51,526 nt of DNA from Iodobacter sp. BJB302. GTDB taxonomy: Bacteria; Pseudomonadota; Gammaproteobacteria; Burkholderiales; Chitinibacteraceae. The stretch is from the NCBI RefSeq assembly GCF_002735645.1, contig NZ_PDZG01000032.1:1-51526 (forward strand). The letters are read 5' to 3'. Below are positions 1 to 9,434 of the stretch, one piece after another. A program made the translations under genes and the position numbers. The notes below the pieces were generated by a model. The model was given only the letters and a program-made list of their open reading frames with translations, was not told the origin of the DNA and made no database searches. Position 1 is the stretch's first letter, and every line of letters begins with the position of its first letter.

Positions 1-156
1 TCTTGAGCAACTAGAGCAAGGCATCGTGGATTACATCCATTACTATAACCACGACCGAATCAAACTGAAGTTAAAAGGGCTGAGTCCTGTGCAATACAGA
101 ACCCAGCCCTTGAGCGCCTAGCTTTTAATACTGTCCAACTAATTGGGGTCAGTTCA
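1..156 (+). mobile_element. Right end of an IS3-family insertion sequence (partial)
   Basis: The window opens inside an insertion sequence. The last 40 codons of an IS3-type transposase are followed by a candidate terminal inverted repeat at about 131-156. Read on the minus strand this begins TGAACTGACCCCAATTAG, the 5'-TG form usual for IS3 elements. The other end lies outside the window, so element length and target duplication cannot be read. It stops only about 30 bp past the end of the neighbouring M60 gene. Confidence 0.75.
2..121 (+). CDS. IS3-family transposase OrfB, C-terminal end
   Basis: This is a partial reading frame with no start in the window. The peptide contains YYNHDRIKLKLKGLSPVQYR, the hallmark C-terminus of the rve integrase domain in IS3/IS150-type OrfB transposases (YN..R.H..L....P..YR). 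It ends at TAG 119-121, just ahead of the element's inverted repeat. The catalytic DDE residues would lie upstream of the window. Family assignment is firm; the subgroup is not. Confidence 0.8.
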   Translation, partial: LEQLEQGIVDYIHYYNHDRIKLKLKGLSPVQYRTQPLSA

Positions 157-185
157 GACCTGCGGGCTTTTTCTGCATACGCCAT

Positions 186-2909
186 TTATTGCGGATAGGC
201 TGGTGTTGCTGAGGCTAAATCCAGCCATTTTCCGCTGGAAACCTGGTTGAATTTCTTTTGGGCCAGCGCATAAAACTGCTCCGGGGCCAGCGGCAGCTTC
301 AGATCGGCCACCGAATCCAGCGCGGTCTGGCTTAAAGGCAAGCCATACATGGCAAAGATTTTACGCACATCCTGCCCGATGATTTTGGAGCTCAACACAT
401 AGAGCAGCTCATGATTGCTGATGGTGTTATTGGTGTAACGGCTCATGCCATATTTATTGCCCGCTTCCCACTCCTTACAGACTAAACGATCGGCCTTTGT
501 CAGCAGGGTGAAGTAATCCATGCTGGCCTGCATACCCGGCACGGCTTCTTTGGCACGGTATTTACTGAACAGAAAGGCCAGCTGAAAATGCACCGCCCGC
601 ATCGGGTCCTGAGTATCGCCGCCCCAGAGGCGGTTTTCCATATCGGCGCGTTGTGCTTCACCGCTCTTGCCGCTTTGGCGGTTTTCTACAATGTACTGAT
701 ACAAAGCGGGGTGATCGGTGATATGGCCGTTATCAATCCCTGTAAGGGCGTACTGCCGCATCATATGGGCGCTGGCCAGTATATTGTTATCACACTCAAC
801 CAGGCAGCCTTTGCCGTTAAGCTCGATATGCATCACACGCTGCACGGTGTTGTGCCCCAGCTCATGAGCATGCCCCCAGCCTGTACCGCTTATACCCGCA
901 AAACCATCCGAAGGATTACCCGAGCACAGATAGCCGCAAGCCGCTATCCAGCCCACAAAATGCTGTACACCCGGCGCACGGTGAATTGGCCCGTCACACG
1001 TCCAGCCCAGTTGCATACACAGTGTGGCCACATTGGCCGACATAGGCATATTGCTGTAGCCATTGGCAATATGGTTGGAATCAAACAGCAGGCCTTTAAT
1101 CTGATCGACAATATAGACTTTAGGGTCCAAATTGCCCATCGCCTCATTGGCGTAATGAATGGTCTGCTGGATTTCTCCACCCACAAACTTGGCGGTTTGC
1201 CAGCCAAAATCTTTGCGCTTTAAAGCGGCAACCGCCTCGTTAATATCCTCATCGCTTTGCGCTTTAGTAAAATCAAAGTGTGAATATCTGGCAGCGCCAC
1301 GGATTTTCAGCGTCACACTCTGGCCTGCAGCAGCGCCCGCATAATTTAAATACAGCGGGCCGCCAAACGGGCTGACCAGCACCGTTTCACCGCTCGCTTT
1401 CAATGGCAGCGTAAACGACTGCGGATGGCGCGGGCGCTTATAGCCCTCGCTCAGCTCATCGGTCAGCGGGTTGCCCCAGGTGCGCAGATAATTACTTTGC
1501 ACGCCCAGCTTGCCGTTGCTTGCCAGCACTTCGATATAAACCGGCTTACCCGGCACCGCCGCCCGGCCAATCGCCGTTACACCATCAGCCTGAGCAATCG
1601 TTACCTCAATGGTTTCGGCACTGCTGCTTACTGGTAATTGCTGCGCAACCTGCGGCATAAAATCGCCCTGCCCGGCCCGTGCAACCGTGGTATTCGCCCG
1701 GTTAAAAGCCAGCCACGAATCAGAAGCATAAGTGCGCAAAAATTCAGCAGGCTGAGTGCTGCGATTAATTTTGCCGTATTCAATATCCGGACGGTACAGA
1801 TCGGCCCACAAAACCAGCAACTGATGAAGATCTGCAGTGGCTTCGGCAAACACATCACCACCTGTGCTCTGCAGGCTCTCCAGCTCTTTATGTATTGCCG
1901 TAATTGCATCGGCAGATGATGTGTCTTTACTTAAATCCAGGCTTAAGTTACTGCTGCTCATCTGCGAAATGGCTTGTATCAACAGCGCCAACTTATCGCC
2001 CTGCTTAAGGGCATCGCTCACCGTACGCTGGCTGCCTGCCGACATCCCCGCCGTGCTTGCAAAATAATTACCGCCATAGCCACCCAAATCCATGCCCATG
2101 GCTTGCAATACCTTGCGCCCTCCTGCCGAATCACCCCAGTTGGGGTGCATATAGATCACGGCTTTGCCGCTTTCTAAATATTTACGGACCTGGCGGCTTA
2201 GCTCGGCATCGTCTTTTACCCCTGCGCCAAAGAACAACACATCGGCATCCTGCCAGCAGCTGTTAGTACTGGCGGCCAGATCGCAGGCCTGGGCTTGCGG
2301 CGTTTTGCCCATGCGGGTCAGCAGTTTAGTCACACTTCTGGCGTCGTAGCCCGCCGTGGCAAATTTAACGGTGGCGGGCAGTGGCCCGGCCGCCTTGCCT
2401 GTTAGCACCCAGTTAAAGGCACGGCTGAACAAAGCAAAGTGCTGATTCTCTTTAGACTGATCAGCCATCCAGGCCAGCACATCCGCGCCATAAGCCAGGC
2501 CGCGCCCCTTGCCATACTGGCTGATTGCCGCCAGACCCCGGCCTTCATCCGACACCATTAAGGGCGTGGCAATGGTCGACAGAGCGGGAGTAATTAAATT
2601 GCTGTTTTTGCTTAGATTAAGCGTCAGATCAAGGCTGGCACCGCCATAGATATCGCTCAGCGCGGCATTGTTCTGCTGCTGATAACGCTGAGCCAGCAGT
2701 AAAGCCTGCTGCAATAACAAGGCGCGATGTGAAGCGTTCAGGCCTGCCGTGCTGCCATTTTTAACCGCCGTCGCAATTAAACTTGCATCGCTGCTGCTGA
2801 TGGGCACATTTGCCGGGGGTGAAACGGATGGTGAATCAGAGCTGCCACTGCCACCACAAGCGGTAAGCAGGCCCAGCATCAGCATACTCAGAAGAGATTT
2901 ATATTTCAT
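186..2909 (-). CDS. M60-family metallopeptidase lipoprotein (SslE/AcfD/ImpA-like)
   Basis: This is a large secreted zinc peptidase of about 907 residues from the chosen start. The N-terminus MKYKSLLSMLMLGLLTAC is a lipoprotein signal with lipobox LTAC (Cys18), followed by a Gly/Ser/Pro linker, so the protein is probably anchored in the outer membrane. I chose this Met over the one at 2960 because it places the signal peptide at the terminus; neither start has a strong Shine-Dalgarno. The zinc motif HELGH (about residues 682-686, in GWGHAHELGHN) is that of M60 mucin-type glycoprotein peptidases. The N-terminal half resembles the ThuA/DUF4092-like region of SslE/YghJ. Length matches SslE, a type II-secreted mucinase. 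Likely substrate is O-glycosylated protein, but this is inferred. The IS3 end lies just 3' of the gene, which appears complete. Confidence 0.8.
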   Translation of the reverse strand: MKYKSLLSMLMLGLLTACGGSGSSDSPSVSPPANVPISSSDASLIATAVKNGSTAGLNASHRALLLQQALLLAQRYQQQNNAALSDIYGGASLDLTLNLSKNSNLITPALSTIATPLMVSDEGRGLAAISQYGKGRGLAYGADVLAWMADQSKENQHFALFSRAFNWVLTGKAAGPLPATVKFATAGYDARSVTKLLTRMGKTPQAQACDLAASTNSCWQDADVLFFGAGVKDDAELSRQVRKYLESGKAVIYMHPNWGDSAGGRKVLQAMGMDLGGYGGNYFASTAGMSAGSQRTVSDALKQGDKLALLIQAISQMSSSNLSLDLSKDTSSADAITAIHKELESLQSTGGDVFAEATADLHQLLVLWADLYRPDIEYGKINRSTQPAEFLRTYASDSWLAFNRANTTVARAGQGDFMPQVAQQLPVSSSAETIEVTIAQADGVTAIGRAAVPGKPVYIEVLASNGKLGVQSNYLRTWGNPLTDELSEGYKRPRHPQSFTLPLKASGETVLVSPFGGPLYLNYAGAAAGQSVTLKIRGAARYSHFDFTKAQSDEDINEAVAALKRKDFGWQTAKFVGGEIQQTIHYANEAMGNLDPKVYIVDQIKGLLFDSNHIANGYSNMPMSANVATLCMQLGWTCDGPIHRAPGVQHFVGWIAACGYLCSGNPSDGFAGISGTGWGHAHELGHNTVQRVMHIELNGKGCLVECDNNILASAHMMRQYALTGIDNGHITDHPALYQYIVENRQSGKSGEAQRADMENRLWGGDTQDPMRAVHFQLAFLFSKYRAKEAVPGMQASMDYFTLLTKADRLVCKEWEAGNKYGMSRYTNNTISNHELLYVLSSKIIGQDVRKIFAMYGLPLSQTALDSVADLKLPLAPEQFYALAQKKFNQVSSGKWLDLASATPAYPQ

Positions 2910-3156
2910 CAGGGGAAATGCCTCGTTGAAACCGCGCGATTTGCTCTGCTTGAAGAGCATTAGATTTTCATGATATTACCAAGCGCCCCAAAAGCATGAC
3001 ATTGGTGTTTCTAATCAGCAGGGTAAATCATCCACTGGCACGGCCCCTCGCTGCCGCCCGTCAGTAAAACCCTCATTACAGCGATTACTGAACAACAGTG
3101 ATAAAGATCCTGCACTTGCAATGATAAAAACTATCAATCAAATTTAAACAATCAAT

Positions 3157-3185
3157 TTGTTTTAACTATAGCAAAACTGCATAAT
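3157..3185 (+). promoter_or_regulatory. Candidate promoter of the catalase gene
   Basis: TTGTTT (3157-3162) and CATAAT (3180-3185) are separated by 17 bp and sit upstream of the catalase gene. Just upstream, an AT-rich stretch (about 3120-3155) contains GATAAAAACTATC and two ATCAAT repeats. That resembles LysR/OxyR-type half sites only loosely. Promoter spacing is directly visible; OxyR control is inferred from how such catalases are commonly regulated. The rest of the 2910-3352 gap shows nothing else clear. Confidence 0.4.
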
Positions 3186-3352
3186 CGTTTTCAACAAAAG
3201 CGAGGCCACCATGAAGCAAGAAATGTCTTTGGGGGAACTCTTTTGCGAGCTGCTTGCCAGTCTTGTCTGGATGCAGTAATCCCAAACCAAGCGCTGAGCA
3301 GGTTGTCCACTGCCCTACCCATGCCTGCAGCGTTAAGCAAAGGAAGCAAATC

Positions 3353-4813
3353 ATGTCATCTAAAAAACTCACCACCCAGGCAGGCGCACCCGTCAGCGAT
3401 AACCAGCACGCCCTTACAGCAGGCCCGCGCGGCCCGATGCTGATGCAAGATGTTTGGTATATGGAAAAGATGGCGCACTTTAACCGTGAAGTGATTCCTG
3501 AGCGCAGAATGCACGCCAAAGGCTCAGGCGCTTACGGCACCTTTACGGTAACGCACGATATCAGCCAGTACAGCAAGGCGAAGATTTTTTCTGAAATTGG
3601 CAAAGAAACCCCAATATTCATGCGCTTTTCTACCGTTGCCGGTGAGCGCGGTGCGGCAGATGCCGAGCGCGATATCCGTGGTTTCTCAATGAAGTTTTAT
3701 ACCGAAGAAGGCAATTGGGATTTGGTCGGCAATAACACGCCCGTGTTCTTTTTACGCGACCCGCTCAAGTTCCCTGATCTGAACCATGTGGTGAAACGCG
3801 ACCCGCGCACCAATATGTTTAACCCCAATTCGCAATGGGATTTTTTCTCCAGCCTGCCCGAAGCGCTGCACCAAATCACCATCGTAATGAGCGATCGCGG
3901 CCTGCCTAAAAACTACCGCCAGATGCACGGCTTTGGCAGCCACACCTTTAGCCTGATTTCTGCCGACAACACGCGCACATGGGTGAAATTCCACTTTAAA
4001 AGCATGCAAGGCATAGCAAACTACAGCAATGAAGAAGCCGCAGCGGTGGTGGCCAATGACAGAGAAAGCTCGCAGCGCGATTTATACAACAGCATCGAAA
4101 ACGGCGATTTCCCGCGCTGGAAAATGTGTGTGCAGCTGATGAGCGAGGCCGAAGCGGATAACTACGCAATCAACCCCTTCGATCTGACCAAAGTCTGGCC
4201 ACACGGTGATTTCCCACTGCATGAAGTAGGGATTCTGGAGCTGAACCGCAACGCAGAAAACTATCACGCCGAAGTAGAACAATCCGCGCATAACCCGGCC
4301 AATGTGGTGCCCGGCATCAGCTTCTCGCCAGATAAAATGCTGCAAGGCCGCTTATTTGCTTACGGGGACGCACAGCGCTACCGCCTTGGCGTCAACCACG
4401 GTCATCTGCCGGTGAACGCGCCTAAATGCCCGTACCACAACTATCACCGTGACGGGCAAATGCAAATGGGCAACTACAACGGCAGCGCCTACCCAAGCTA
4501 CGAGCCAAACAGCTTTGGCGGCCCGGTTGAGGTCCCAAGCGCAGCCGAACCGCCTTTGGCGATTCACGGCAGCGCAGATCGCTACAACCCGCTGCAAGAT
4601 CAGCCGGATGATTACAAACAAGCAGGTGATTTATTCCGCCTGATTGGCAAAGAAGCGCAAGAGCGCCTGCTGGACAATATGGCGGGCGCACTGAGCCAGG
4701 TCACAATCAAAGAAATCCAGGTGCGCCAGCTACGCCACTGTTATAAAGCCGATCCGGCTTATGGCTTGGGCTTAGCGAGTCGTTTGGGGATTGATGGAGC
4801 TGAGATTAAGTAA
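3353..4813 (+). CDS. katA: Monofunctional heme catalase
   Basis: This enzyme disproportionates hydrogen peroxide to water and oxygen and is probably cytoplasmic. From the ATG at 3353 it is 486 residues, the size of small-subunit clade 3 catalases. That start is preceded by AGGAAG (about 3341-3346). A longer frame from 3254 lacks family similarity in its first 33 residues. Visible hallmarks are the distal catalytic His in [12 protein letters not shown] (His54), the [10 protein letters not shown] segment, the active-site Asn in VGNNTPVFF (Asn127) and the proximal heme ligand Tyr337 in [12 protein letters not shown]. It is monocistronic: a candidate promoter lies about 170 bp upstream and a good terminator follows. 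The symbol katA is by family analogy; small-subunit catalases also carry other names. Confidence 0.95.
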   Translation: MSSKKLTTQAGAPVSDNQHALTAGPRGPMLMQDVWYMEKMAHFNREVIPERRMHAKGSGAYGTFTVTHDISQYSKAKIFSEIGKETPIFMRFSTVAGERGAADAERDIRGFSMKFYTEEGNWDLVGNNTPVFFLRDPLKFPDLNHVVKRDPRTNMFNPNSQWDFFSSLPEALHQITIVMSDRGLPKNYRQMHGFGSHTFSLISADNTRTWVKFHFKSMQGIANYSNEEAAAVVANDRESSQRDLYNSIENGDFPRWKMCVQLMSEAEADNYAINPFDLTKVWPHGDFPLHEVGILELNRNAENYHAEVEQSAHNPANVVPGISFSPDKMLQGRLFAYGDAQRYRLGVNHGHLPVNAPKCPYHNYHRDGQMQMGNYNGSAYPSYEPNSFGGPVEVPSAAEPPLAIHGSADRYNPLQDQPDDYKQAGDLFRLIGKEAQERLLDNMAGALSQVTIKEIQVRQLRHCYKADPAYGLGLASRLGIDGAEIK

Positions 4814-4840
4814 ATAGATTTGCCAAGCTATAAAGCAAAA

Positions 4841-4872
4841 AAAAGGTCACTCTGCAAGGAGTGGCCTTTTTT
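4841..4872 (+). terminator. Rho-independent terminator after the catalase gene
   Basis: Stem GGTCACTC (4845-4852) pairs with GAGTGGCC (4859-4866) with one wobble. The loop is 6 nt, with an A-run before and TTTTTT after. It lies about 30 bp past the catalase stop. Confidence 0.85.
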
Positions 4873-5047
4873 ATGCTTATCAGGCATGCGGCTAGTGCAT
4901 GTTTTATCAGTCCATAGGATTGCGATAAATTTTTAAATATCGAACGAATAAATCCTTAGCCCATGCCCCCGAACTTAATTTAAAATCGCCCGATGCAATG
5001 AATCAAAGCGCTATATCTTTCAAAATATCTTTCACCCCAAGGCCACT

Positions 5048-5593
5048 ATGAAAACCGCAATGCTGATCATTGATGTACAAGAAGCGCTCTGCAGTGGCGA
5101 ATATGCCGCCTTTGAAGCAGCGCAGGTCATTAACCGGATTAATGCTGTGGCCCAATTAGCACGCCAGAATAAGGTGCCAGTGATCTATATCCAGCACGAG
5201 GCCAATGATGGCCTGCTTGAATATGGCTCTGTTGGCTGGCAATTAGCCGTGGGCTTGCAAGCTCAGCCGGACGATTTATTTATCAGAAAAACGGCATCGG
5301 ATTCATTCCACAATACCAATCTGCACACCCTGCTCAAAGACCTTGGTACCGAGCACTTAATTATTTGTGGATTACAAAGCGAATTTTGCGTAGACACCAC
5401 CGTCCGCCGCGCCCTTGCCTTAGGCTACCCGGTTACGCTGATTGCCGATGGCCATTCCACCGTGGACAACGGCGTATTATCAGCCGCACAAATTTCCGCG
5501 CATCACAATGTCACGCTTTCAAACCTAGCCAGCTTCGGGCCACGGGTTAAAGCTATTACAGCGGAGCAGATAGGATTTTATTCAATATCATAA
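5048..5593 (+). CDS. Isochorismatase-family cysteine hydrolase
   Basis: This 181-residue protein belongs to the isochorismatase-like (nicotinamidase/YcaC) superfamily. The catalytic triad is readable: Asp9 in MLIIDVQEA, Lys81 in FIRKTASDSF, and nucleophile Cys114 in LQSEFCVDTTVRRAL, preceded by the usual CGL. Enzymes of this fold hydrolyse small amides or vinyl ethers; the substrate cannot be told from sequence. The ATG at 5048 is preceded by AAGG. The gene stands alone, with a palindromic repeat downstream and RecQ beyond. Confidence 0.88.
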   Translation: MKTAMLIIDVQEALCSGEYAAFEAAQVINRINAVAQLARQNKVPVIYIQHEANDGLLEYGSVGWQLAVGLQAQPDDLFIRKTASDSFHNTNLHTLLKDLGTEHLIICGLQSEFCVDTTVRRALALGYPVTLIADGHSTVDNGVLSAAQISAHHNVTLSNLASFGPRVKAITAEQIGFYSIS

Positions 5594-5633
5594 TGTGCAG
5601 CATTGTAGGGCGTACTCAAAGCGCGACAGCACC

Positions 5634-5715
5634 GTAGCTTGGGCAAGTTTTATCTGCCCAAGTAACTGCGGTAAATTAAGAAGTGTTGAGCTGATAAAAC
5701 TTTAGCCCAAGCTAC
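5634..5715. repeat. Palindromic intergenic repeat, GTAGCTTGGGC family, copy 1 (host)
   Basis: The left arm starting GTAGCTTGGGC (5634-5654) and the right arm ending GCCCAAGCTAC (5693-5715) are near-perfect reverse complements, differing by a 2-nt indel, around a 38-nt centre. Related elements with GTAG-TTGGG-TTA ends recur in the prophage. It lies between two plus-strand genes. It could form a transcript hairpin, but no U-tract follows directly. Confidence 0.8.
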
Positions 5716-5821
5716 CCTACTGTGCTCCTTCCCACGTAAATCTTCCCCCAAAACCAAGCCAGGTTTTAGCTTCGCCCCGCACACGGGTACAATCCTCCCT
5801 TTGCTGCACATAAGATTTGCC

Positions 5822-7606
5822 ATGTCCCCCCATTCAGTCCTCGAACACGTCTTTGGTTACCGCAGTTTTCGCGGTGAGCAGGAAACCATTGTCAGCCATG
5901 TGGCGGGGGGTGGGGATGCGCTGGTTTTGATGCCTACCGGCGGGGGGAAATCGCTTTGTTATCAAATCCCCGCTCTGCTGCGGGATGGCTGCGGCGTGGT
6001 GGTGTCGCCACTGATTGCACTAATGCAGGATCAGGTGGACGCACTAAAAGAGCTAGGTGTTGCAGCGGCTTATTTAAATTCAAGCCTAAATCAGGAAGAA
6101 GCGCGTGATGTAGAAAACGCGTTTATCAATGGCCAGCTCAAGATGCTGTATGTAGCGCCAGAGCGGCTGGTTACGCCGCGCTTTATGGCGCTACTCAAAC
6201 GCGCGCATATTGGCCTGTTTGCAATTGATGAGGCGCATTGCGTATCGCAGTGGGGCCATGATTTTAGGCCGGAATATCTGGCGCTATCCTTACTTGCCGA
6301 TGAATTCCCCGGCATTCCGCGCATTGCCCTCACCGCCACGGCGGATCATGCCACGCGCACCGAGATGATAGAGCGGCTGCGCTTAGAGGACGCGCAAAAG
6401 TTTGTCTCTAGTTTTGATCGCCCCAATTTGCGCTACGCCATGGTGGAGAAAAAAAACGCCCGCGATCAGCTGCTCACCTTTATCCGCAGAGAGCACGAGG
6501 GCGATTCGGGCATTGTGTATTGCTTAAGCCGTAAAAAAGTTGAAGACACCGCCGCCTGGCTGCGAAGCAAGGAAATCAACGCCCTGCCCTATCACGCCGG
6601 GCTGGATGTGAGCGTGCGCACCAAGAATCAGCAAATATTCATTCGTAACGAAGGCGTGGTGATGGTGGCGACGATTGCCTTTGGCATGGGCATTGATAAA
6701 CCCGATGTGCGCTTTGTGGCCCACTTGGATTTACCCAAAAGCATAGAAAACTATTATCAGGAAACCGGCCGTGCCGGGCGCGATGGCTTGCCTGCCAACA
6801 CCTGGCTGGCGTATGGCCTGCAAGATTTAATTCTGCTCAATAGCATGATTGATAACTCCGGCTCGCCGGACATGCAAAAGCTGGTAGAGCGGCGCAAGCT
6901 CGACGCCATGCTGGGTCTCGTGGAGGCCACGGCCTGCCGCCGTCAGACACTTTTGGGCTATTTTGGCGAAGAAAGCCAGCCCTGCGGCAATTGCGATAAT
7001 TGCATCAACCCGCCCAAGCTGGTGGAAATGACCGAAGCCGCCCGAAAAGCGCTGTCGTGTATCTTCAGAACCGGCAATCGCTTTGGCGTTGGGCATTTAG
7101 TGGATATTTTGCAGGGCAAGGCCACGCCCAAGGTAAAAGAGCATTTTCATGACCGCATCACCACCTTTGGCATAGGCAAAGATGTGGATGAATCCGGCTG
7201 GCGTGCTGTGTTTCGGCAGCTGTTGGCCCGTGGTGCAGTCCGCCTGAATGAGTCCGGCCACGGCGGCCTGGAGCTGACCGATGCAGCACGGCCCTTACTC
7301 AAGGGCGAAACATCGCTGTTTTTGCGTGAGCGCACCGAGAAATTTAATTACAAGGGCGAAAAAGACAGCGATTTTATTACCGGCTCTGATCAGGCCCTCT
7401 GGCAAGCGCTGCGCCGCCGCCGCAAAGAATTGGCCGACGAACAAAACGTGCCCGCCTATATTATCTTTGGCGATGCCACACTCAAAGAAATGGTGAGATT
7501 ACGCCCGGGGGACCATTATGAAATGTCCCGCGTTTCCGGTATTGGTGACAGAAAGCTGGAAAAATACGGCGATGCATTTTTGAAAGTGATTGCAGAGAAT
7601 ATGTAA
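5822..7606 (+). CDS. recQ: ATP-dependent DNA helicase RecQ
   Basis: This 3'-5' superfamily 2 helicase acts in RecF-pathway recombination and fork repair. From the ATG at 5822 it is 594 residues; the frame extends to a TTG at 5801, but conserved sequence begins at MSPHSVLEHVFGYRSFRGEQ. Visible motifs are motif 0 (FGYRSFRGEQ), Walker A TGGGKS (39-44), DEAH (136-139) with the RecQ aromatic loop VSQWGHDFRP, TATAD, and motif VI QETGRAGRDG. A RecQ-Ct zinc site is formed by Cys residues of CRRQTLL and PCGNCDNC, followed by a winged helix and a C-terminal HRDC domain (about 515-594). Length and order match E. coli RecQ. Confidence 0.96.
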   Translation: MSPHSVLEHVFGYRSFRGEQETIVSHVAGGGDALVLMPTGGGKSLCYQIPALLRDGCGVVVSPLIALMQDQVDALKELGVAAAYLNSSLNQEEARDVENAFINGQLKMLYVAPERLVTPRFMALLKRAHIGLFAIDEAHCVSQWGHDFRPEYLALSLLADEFPGIPRIALTATADHATRTEMIERLRLEDAQKFVSSFDRPNLRYAMVEKKNARDQLLTFIRREHEGDSGIVYCLSRKKVEDTAAWLRSKEINALPYHAGLDVSVRTKNQQIFIRNEGVVMVATIAFGMGIDKPDVRFVAHLDLPKSIENYYQETGRAGRDGLPANTWLAYGLQDLILLNSMIDNSGSPDMQKLVERRKLDAMLGLVEATACRRQTLLGYFGEESQPCGNCDNCINPPKLVEMTEAARKALSCIFRTGNRFGVGHLVDILQGKATPKVKEHFHDRITTFGIGKDVDESGWRAVFRQLLARGAVRLNESGHGGLELTDAARPLLKGETSLFLRERTEKFNYKGEKDSDFITGSDQALWQALRRRRKELADEQNVPAYIIFGDATLKEMVRLRPGDHYEMSRVSGIGDRKLEKYGDAFLKVIAENM

Positions 7607-7693
7607 AGAAATCAACCAGTATAAATCAGCCCGTATATAATAAAGCTCGATATACAGCTCTGAATAAAACCCGAATCATCACAAGGCACAACA

Positions 7694-8014
7694 ATGAAAT
7701 ACCTCTGCGCGCTTAGTCTTTTAGCCAGCATGGCAGCCCATGCCGATACCATGCGCTGCGATCAGCAGCTTGTTAGCAGTGGTGATCTATTAACGATGGC
7801 GGCTGAAAAATGCGGCCCTCCCACCGAAAAACGCGAATACAGCATGCCAGCTACTTATCGTAACTCAGCAGGTGATTTAGTAGCCGACCCAAGCAAAGCC
7901 CCCATTCAGCATCGGGAATGGACATATAACTTTGGCTCAAGCCGACTCATGATGCGGATCTATGCTGTTGATCAAAAAATAAACAAAATAGAAACCTTAG
8001 GCTACGGTAAGTAA
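7694..8014 (+). CDS. Small periplasmic DUF2845 protein
   Basis: This 106-residue protein has a cleavable signal peptide (MKYLCALSLLASMAAHA). The mature part, with MRCDQQLVSSGD, an AAEKCGPP segment and HREWTYNFG, matches the DUF2845 pattern of small Gram-negative exported proteins. It holds two cysteines after cleavage that could form a disulfide. Function is unknown. It is 87 bp downstream of recQ on the same strand and is followed by a hairpin. Confidence 0.75.
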   Translation: MKYLCALSLLASMAAHADTMRCDQQLVSSGDLLTMAAEKCGPPTEKREYSMPATYRNSAGDLVADPSKAPIQHREWTYNFGSSRLMMRIYAVDQKINKIETLGYGK

Positions 8015-8033
8015 ATACTGGGGCCAGCTTGCA

Positions 8034-8058
8034 GCGGCAGATTTAAAAAAATCTGCAG
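8034..8058. terminator. Hairpin between convergent genes, probable bidirectional terminator
   Basis: GCGGCAGATTT and AAATCTGCAGC form an 11-bp stem with one mismatch around a short A loop. It lies in the 55-bp space between the DUF2845 gene (plus) and the SDR gene (minus). U-tracts are weak, so termination is inferred. Confidence 0.5.
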
Positions 8059-8069
8059 CTTCTTCTGTC

Positions 8070-8837
8070 TTAATTACGCCCTGCCATCACTCCGCCATCC
8101 ACATCCCAAACCGCTCCCGTTACCCAAGCGGCCTGATCACTCAGTAAAAAAGCAATCACCTTTGCTACGTCATCCGGCTCTGCAATCCTGCCTATTGGGT
8201 GGAAAGCATTAAATGAAGCCATTACAGTATCGATTTGCTCAGCTTCAATAAACGACTGGTAAATGGGTGTTTTAACTACGGCTGGTGAAACCGCATTCAC
8301 GCGAATATGGTGCGCCGCTAATTCCATTGCTAAATGCTGGGTTAATGAATGCAAACCCGCTTTAGCCATTGAATAAGCCGATGAAGGCGTGGCTTTAATG
8401 GCCTGCTTAGCCCACATTGAGCCAATATTGACAATTGATCCGCCCCCGTTAGCCACCATATTTTTAGCCACGGCTTGGGTAATAAAAAAGGTAGCGCGAT
8501 TTAAATTTAAATACTGATCGTACTCTTGCGCACCATGCTCCAGGAATGATTTAGGGTTAAATGATCCGGCTGCATTCACCAGATATTTAATATGCTGTTC
8601 ATGATTTTTGGCAAAGTTAATTAAGCGCTCAATATCCGCTGCATTAGATAAATCAGCCTGCAGGGTTTCAATTTCACCAGTGCCAGCTAATTGCTGCTGA
8701 GCTTGTGCTAATTTGGCGGCAGAGCTACCCACAATCACGGTTTTAATGCCTTGCTCTGATAAACGCTTTGCCGTGCTCAGGCCCATACCGCTTGAGCCGC
8801 CCACAATAAGGGCAATCGTTTGATTTAAGTTTTTCAT
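8070..8837 (-). CDS. SDR-family NAD(P)-dependent oxidoreductase
   Basis: This 255-residue classical short-chain dehydrogenase/reductase has a dinucleotide-binding GGSSGMG motif (13-19), NAAG (88-91), and catalytic Ser140, Tyr155 and Lys159 in the YxxxK arrangement (YSMAK). The C-terminal WDVDGG is typical of the family. The substrate is not predictable. It is transcribed divergently from an HxlR regulator, with paired direct repeats between them, so it is the likely regulatory target. It may act in quinone or aldehyde detoxification, as often found beside HxlR proteins; that is inference. Confidence 0.9.
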   Translation of the reverse strand: MKNLNQTIALIVGGSSGMGLSTAKRLSEQGIKTVIVGSSAAKLAQAQQQLAGTGEIETLQADLSNAADIERLINFAKNHEQHIKYLVNAAGSFNPKSFLEHGAQEYDQYLNLNRATFFITQAVAKNMVANGGGSIVNIGSMWAKQAIKATPSSAYSMAKAGLHSLTQHLAMELAAHHIRVNAVSPAVVKTPIYQSFIEAEQIDTVMASFNAFHPIGRIAEPDDVAKVIAFLLSDQAAWVTGAVWDVDGGVMAGRN

Positions 8838-8903
8838 TAGTGCGTCTCCGTTAAACAGTAAGATGTGAAACAGAGTTTATTTCCCCCCTGGCCCCATGAA
8901 AAC

Positions 8904-8932
8904 TAGGCACAAAACGGTGGGGTAGGCACAAA
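8904..8932. promoter_or_regulatory. Paired direct repeats in the SDR/HxlR divergent promoter
   Basis: TAGGCACAAA occurs at 8904-8913 and again at 8923-8932, a 19-bp period (nearly two helical turns). It lies just upstream of the HxlR gene in a 108-bp divergent intergenic region. HxlR-family dimers are known to bind paired repeats in such positions, so this is a good operator candidate. Confidence 0.6.
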
Positions 8933-8945
8933 TGGGTACATCTTG

Positions 8946-9314
8946 ATGATTGAACAGAGCAAAAAATTTTCTAAAAAAACCGCACCAGAGCGCAGTGCAC
9001 GCATGGTTGAAACCATCTGCGGCTGCAAATGGTCGCTTACTGTGTTTAGCCTTCTGGCGAACGGCATCAGGCGCCCAGGTGAGATGGTGCGCTGCGTGGA
9101 TGGCTTAAGCACCAAAGTGCTGAACGAGTGCTTACGCAAAAATATGGAATTTGGCATTTTAGAAAAAACCATCTACCCCGAGCTGCCGCCGCGCGTTGAA
9201 TACGCCCTTACCCCTCTGGGTGAAAAATTCCTTCATATCCTGGATTCGCTGGAAAAACTGCAGCAAGAAATGGATAGTACGCCAGCCAATCCGGAAATCC
9301 TTTCTGATAAATAA
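8946..9314 (+). CDS. HxlR-family winged-helix transcriptional regulator
   Basis: About 122 residues. The HxlR core is clear: a Cys in ETICGCKWSLTVFSLL, the recognition region GIRRPGEMVRCVDGLSTKVLNECLR (shown in part), then the wing with VEYALTPLGEKFLHIL. In redox-sensing members (YodB, QorR) a cysteine near the N-terminus senses quinones or aldehydes; here Cys residues lie in the ICGCKW segment. Start at ATG 8946 (a TTG is directly before it). It probably represses itself and the divergent SDR gene through the repeats at 8904-8932. Confidence 0.88.
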   Translation: MIEQSKKFSKKTAPERSARMVETICGCKWSLTVFSLLANGIRRPGEMVRCVDGLSTKVLNECLRKNMEFGILEKTIYPELPPRVEYALTPLGEKFLHILDSLEKLQQEMDSTPANPEILSDK

Positions 9315-9434
9315 TTTATAAGAAAGAAAAAAGTTAGAAACTAAATAGAAAATCCATAGACCATCATCTATCTTATTGAAAGCACTTCGCCAAATTTTTC
9401 ATGTCTTTTGTAAGCACCCAGCGAAGATGCGTTC

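Noticed and set aside
588-1223. 211-codon plus-strand frame opposite the M60 gene
   Set aside because: It is the antisense of a well-supported coding region, has no domain and no ribosome site.
3121-3155. OxyR box upstream of the catalase gene
   Set aside because: ATAG/CTAT half-site spacing does not fit the four-part OxyR consensus; kept only as a remark on the promoter.
3254-3352. Upstream extension of the catalase frame
   Set aside because: The 33 residues match nothing in the family, and the ATG at 3353 has a good ribosome site and a typical N-terminus.
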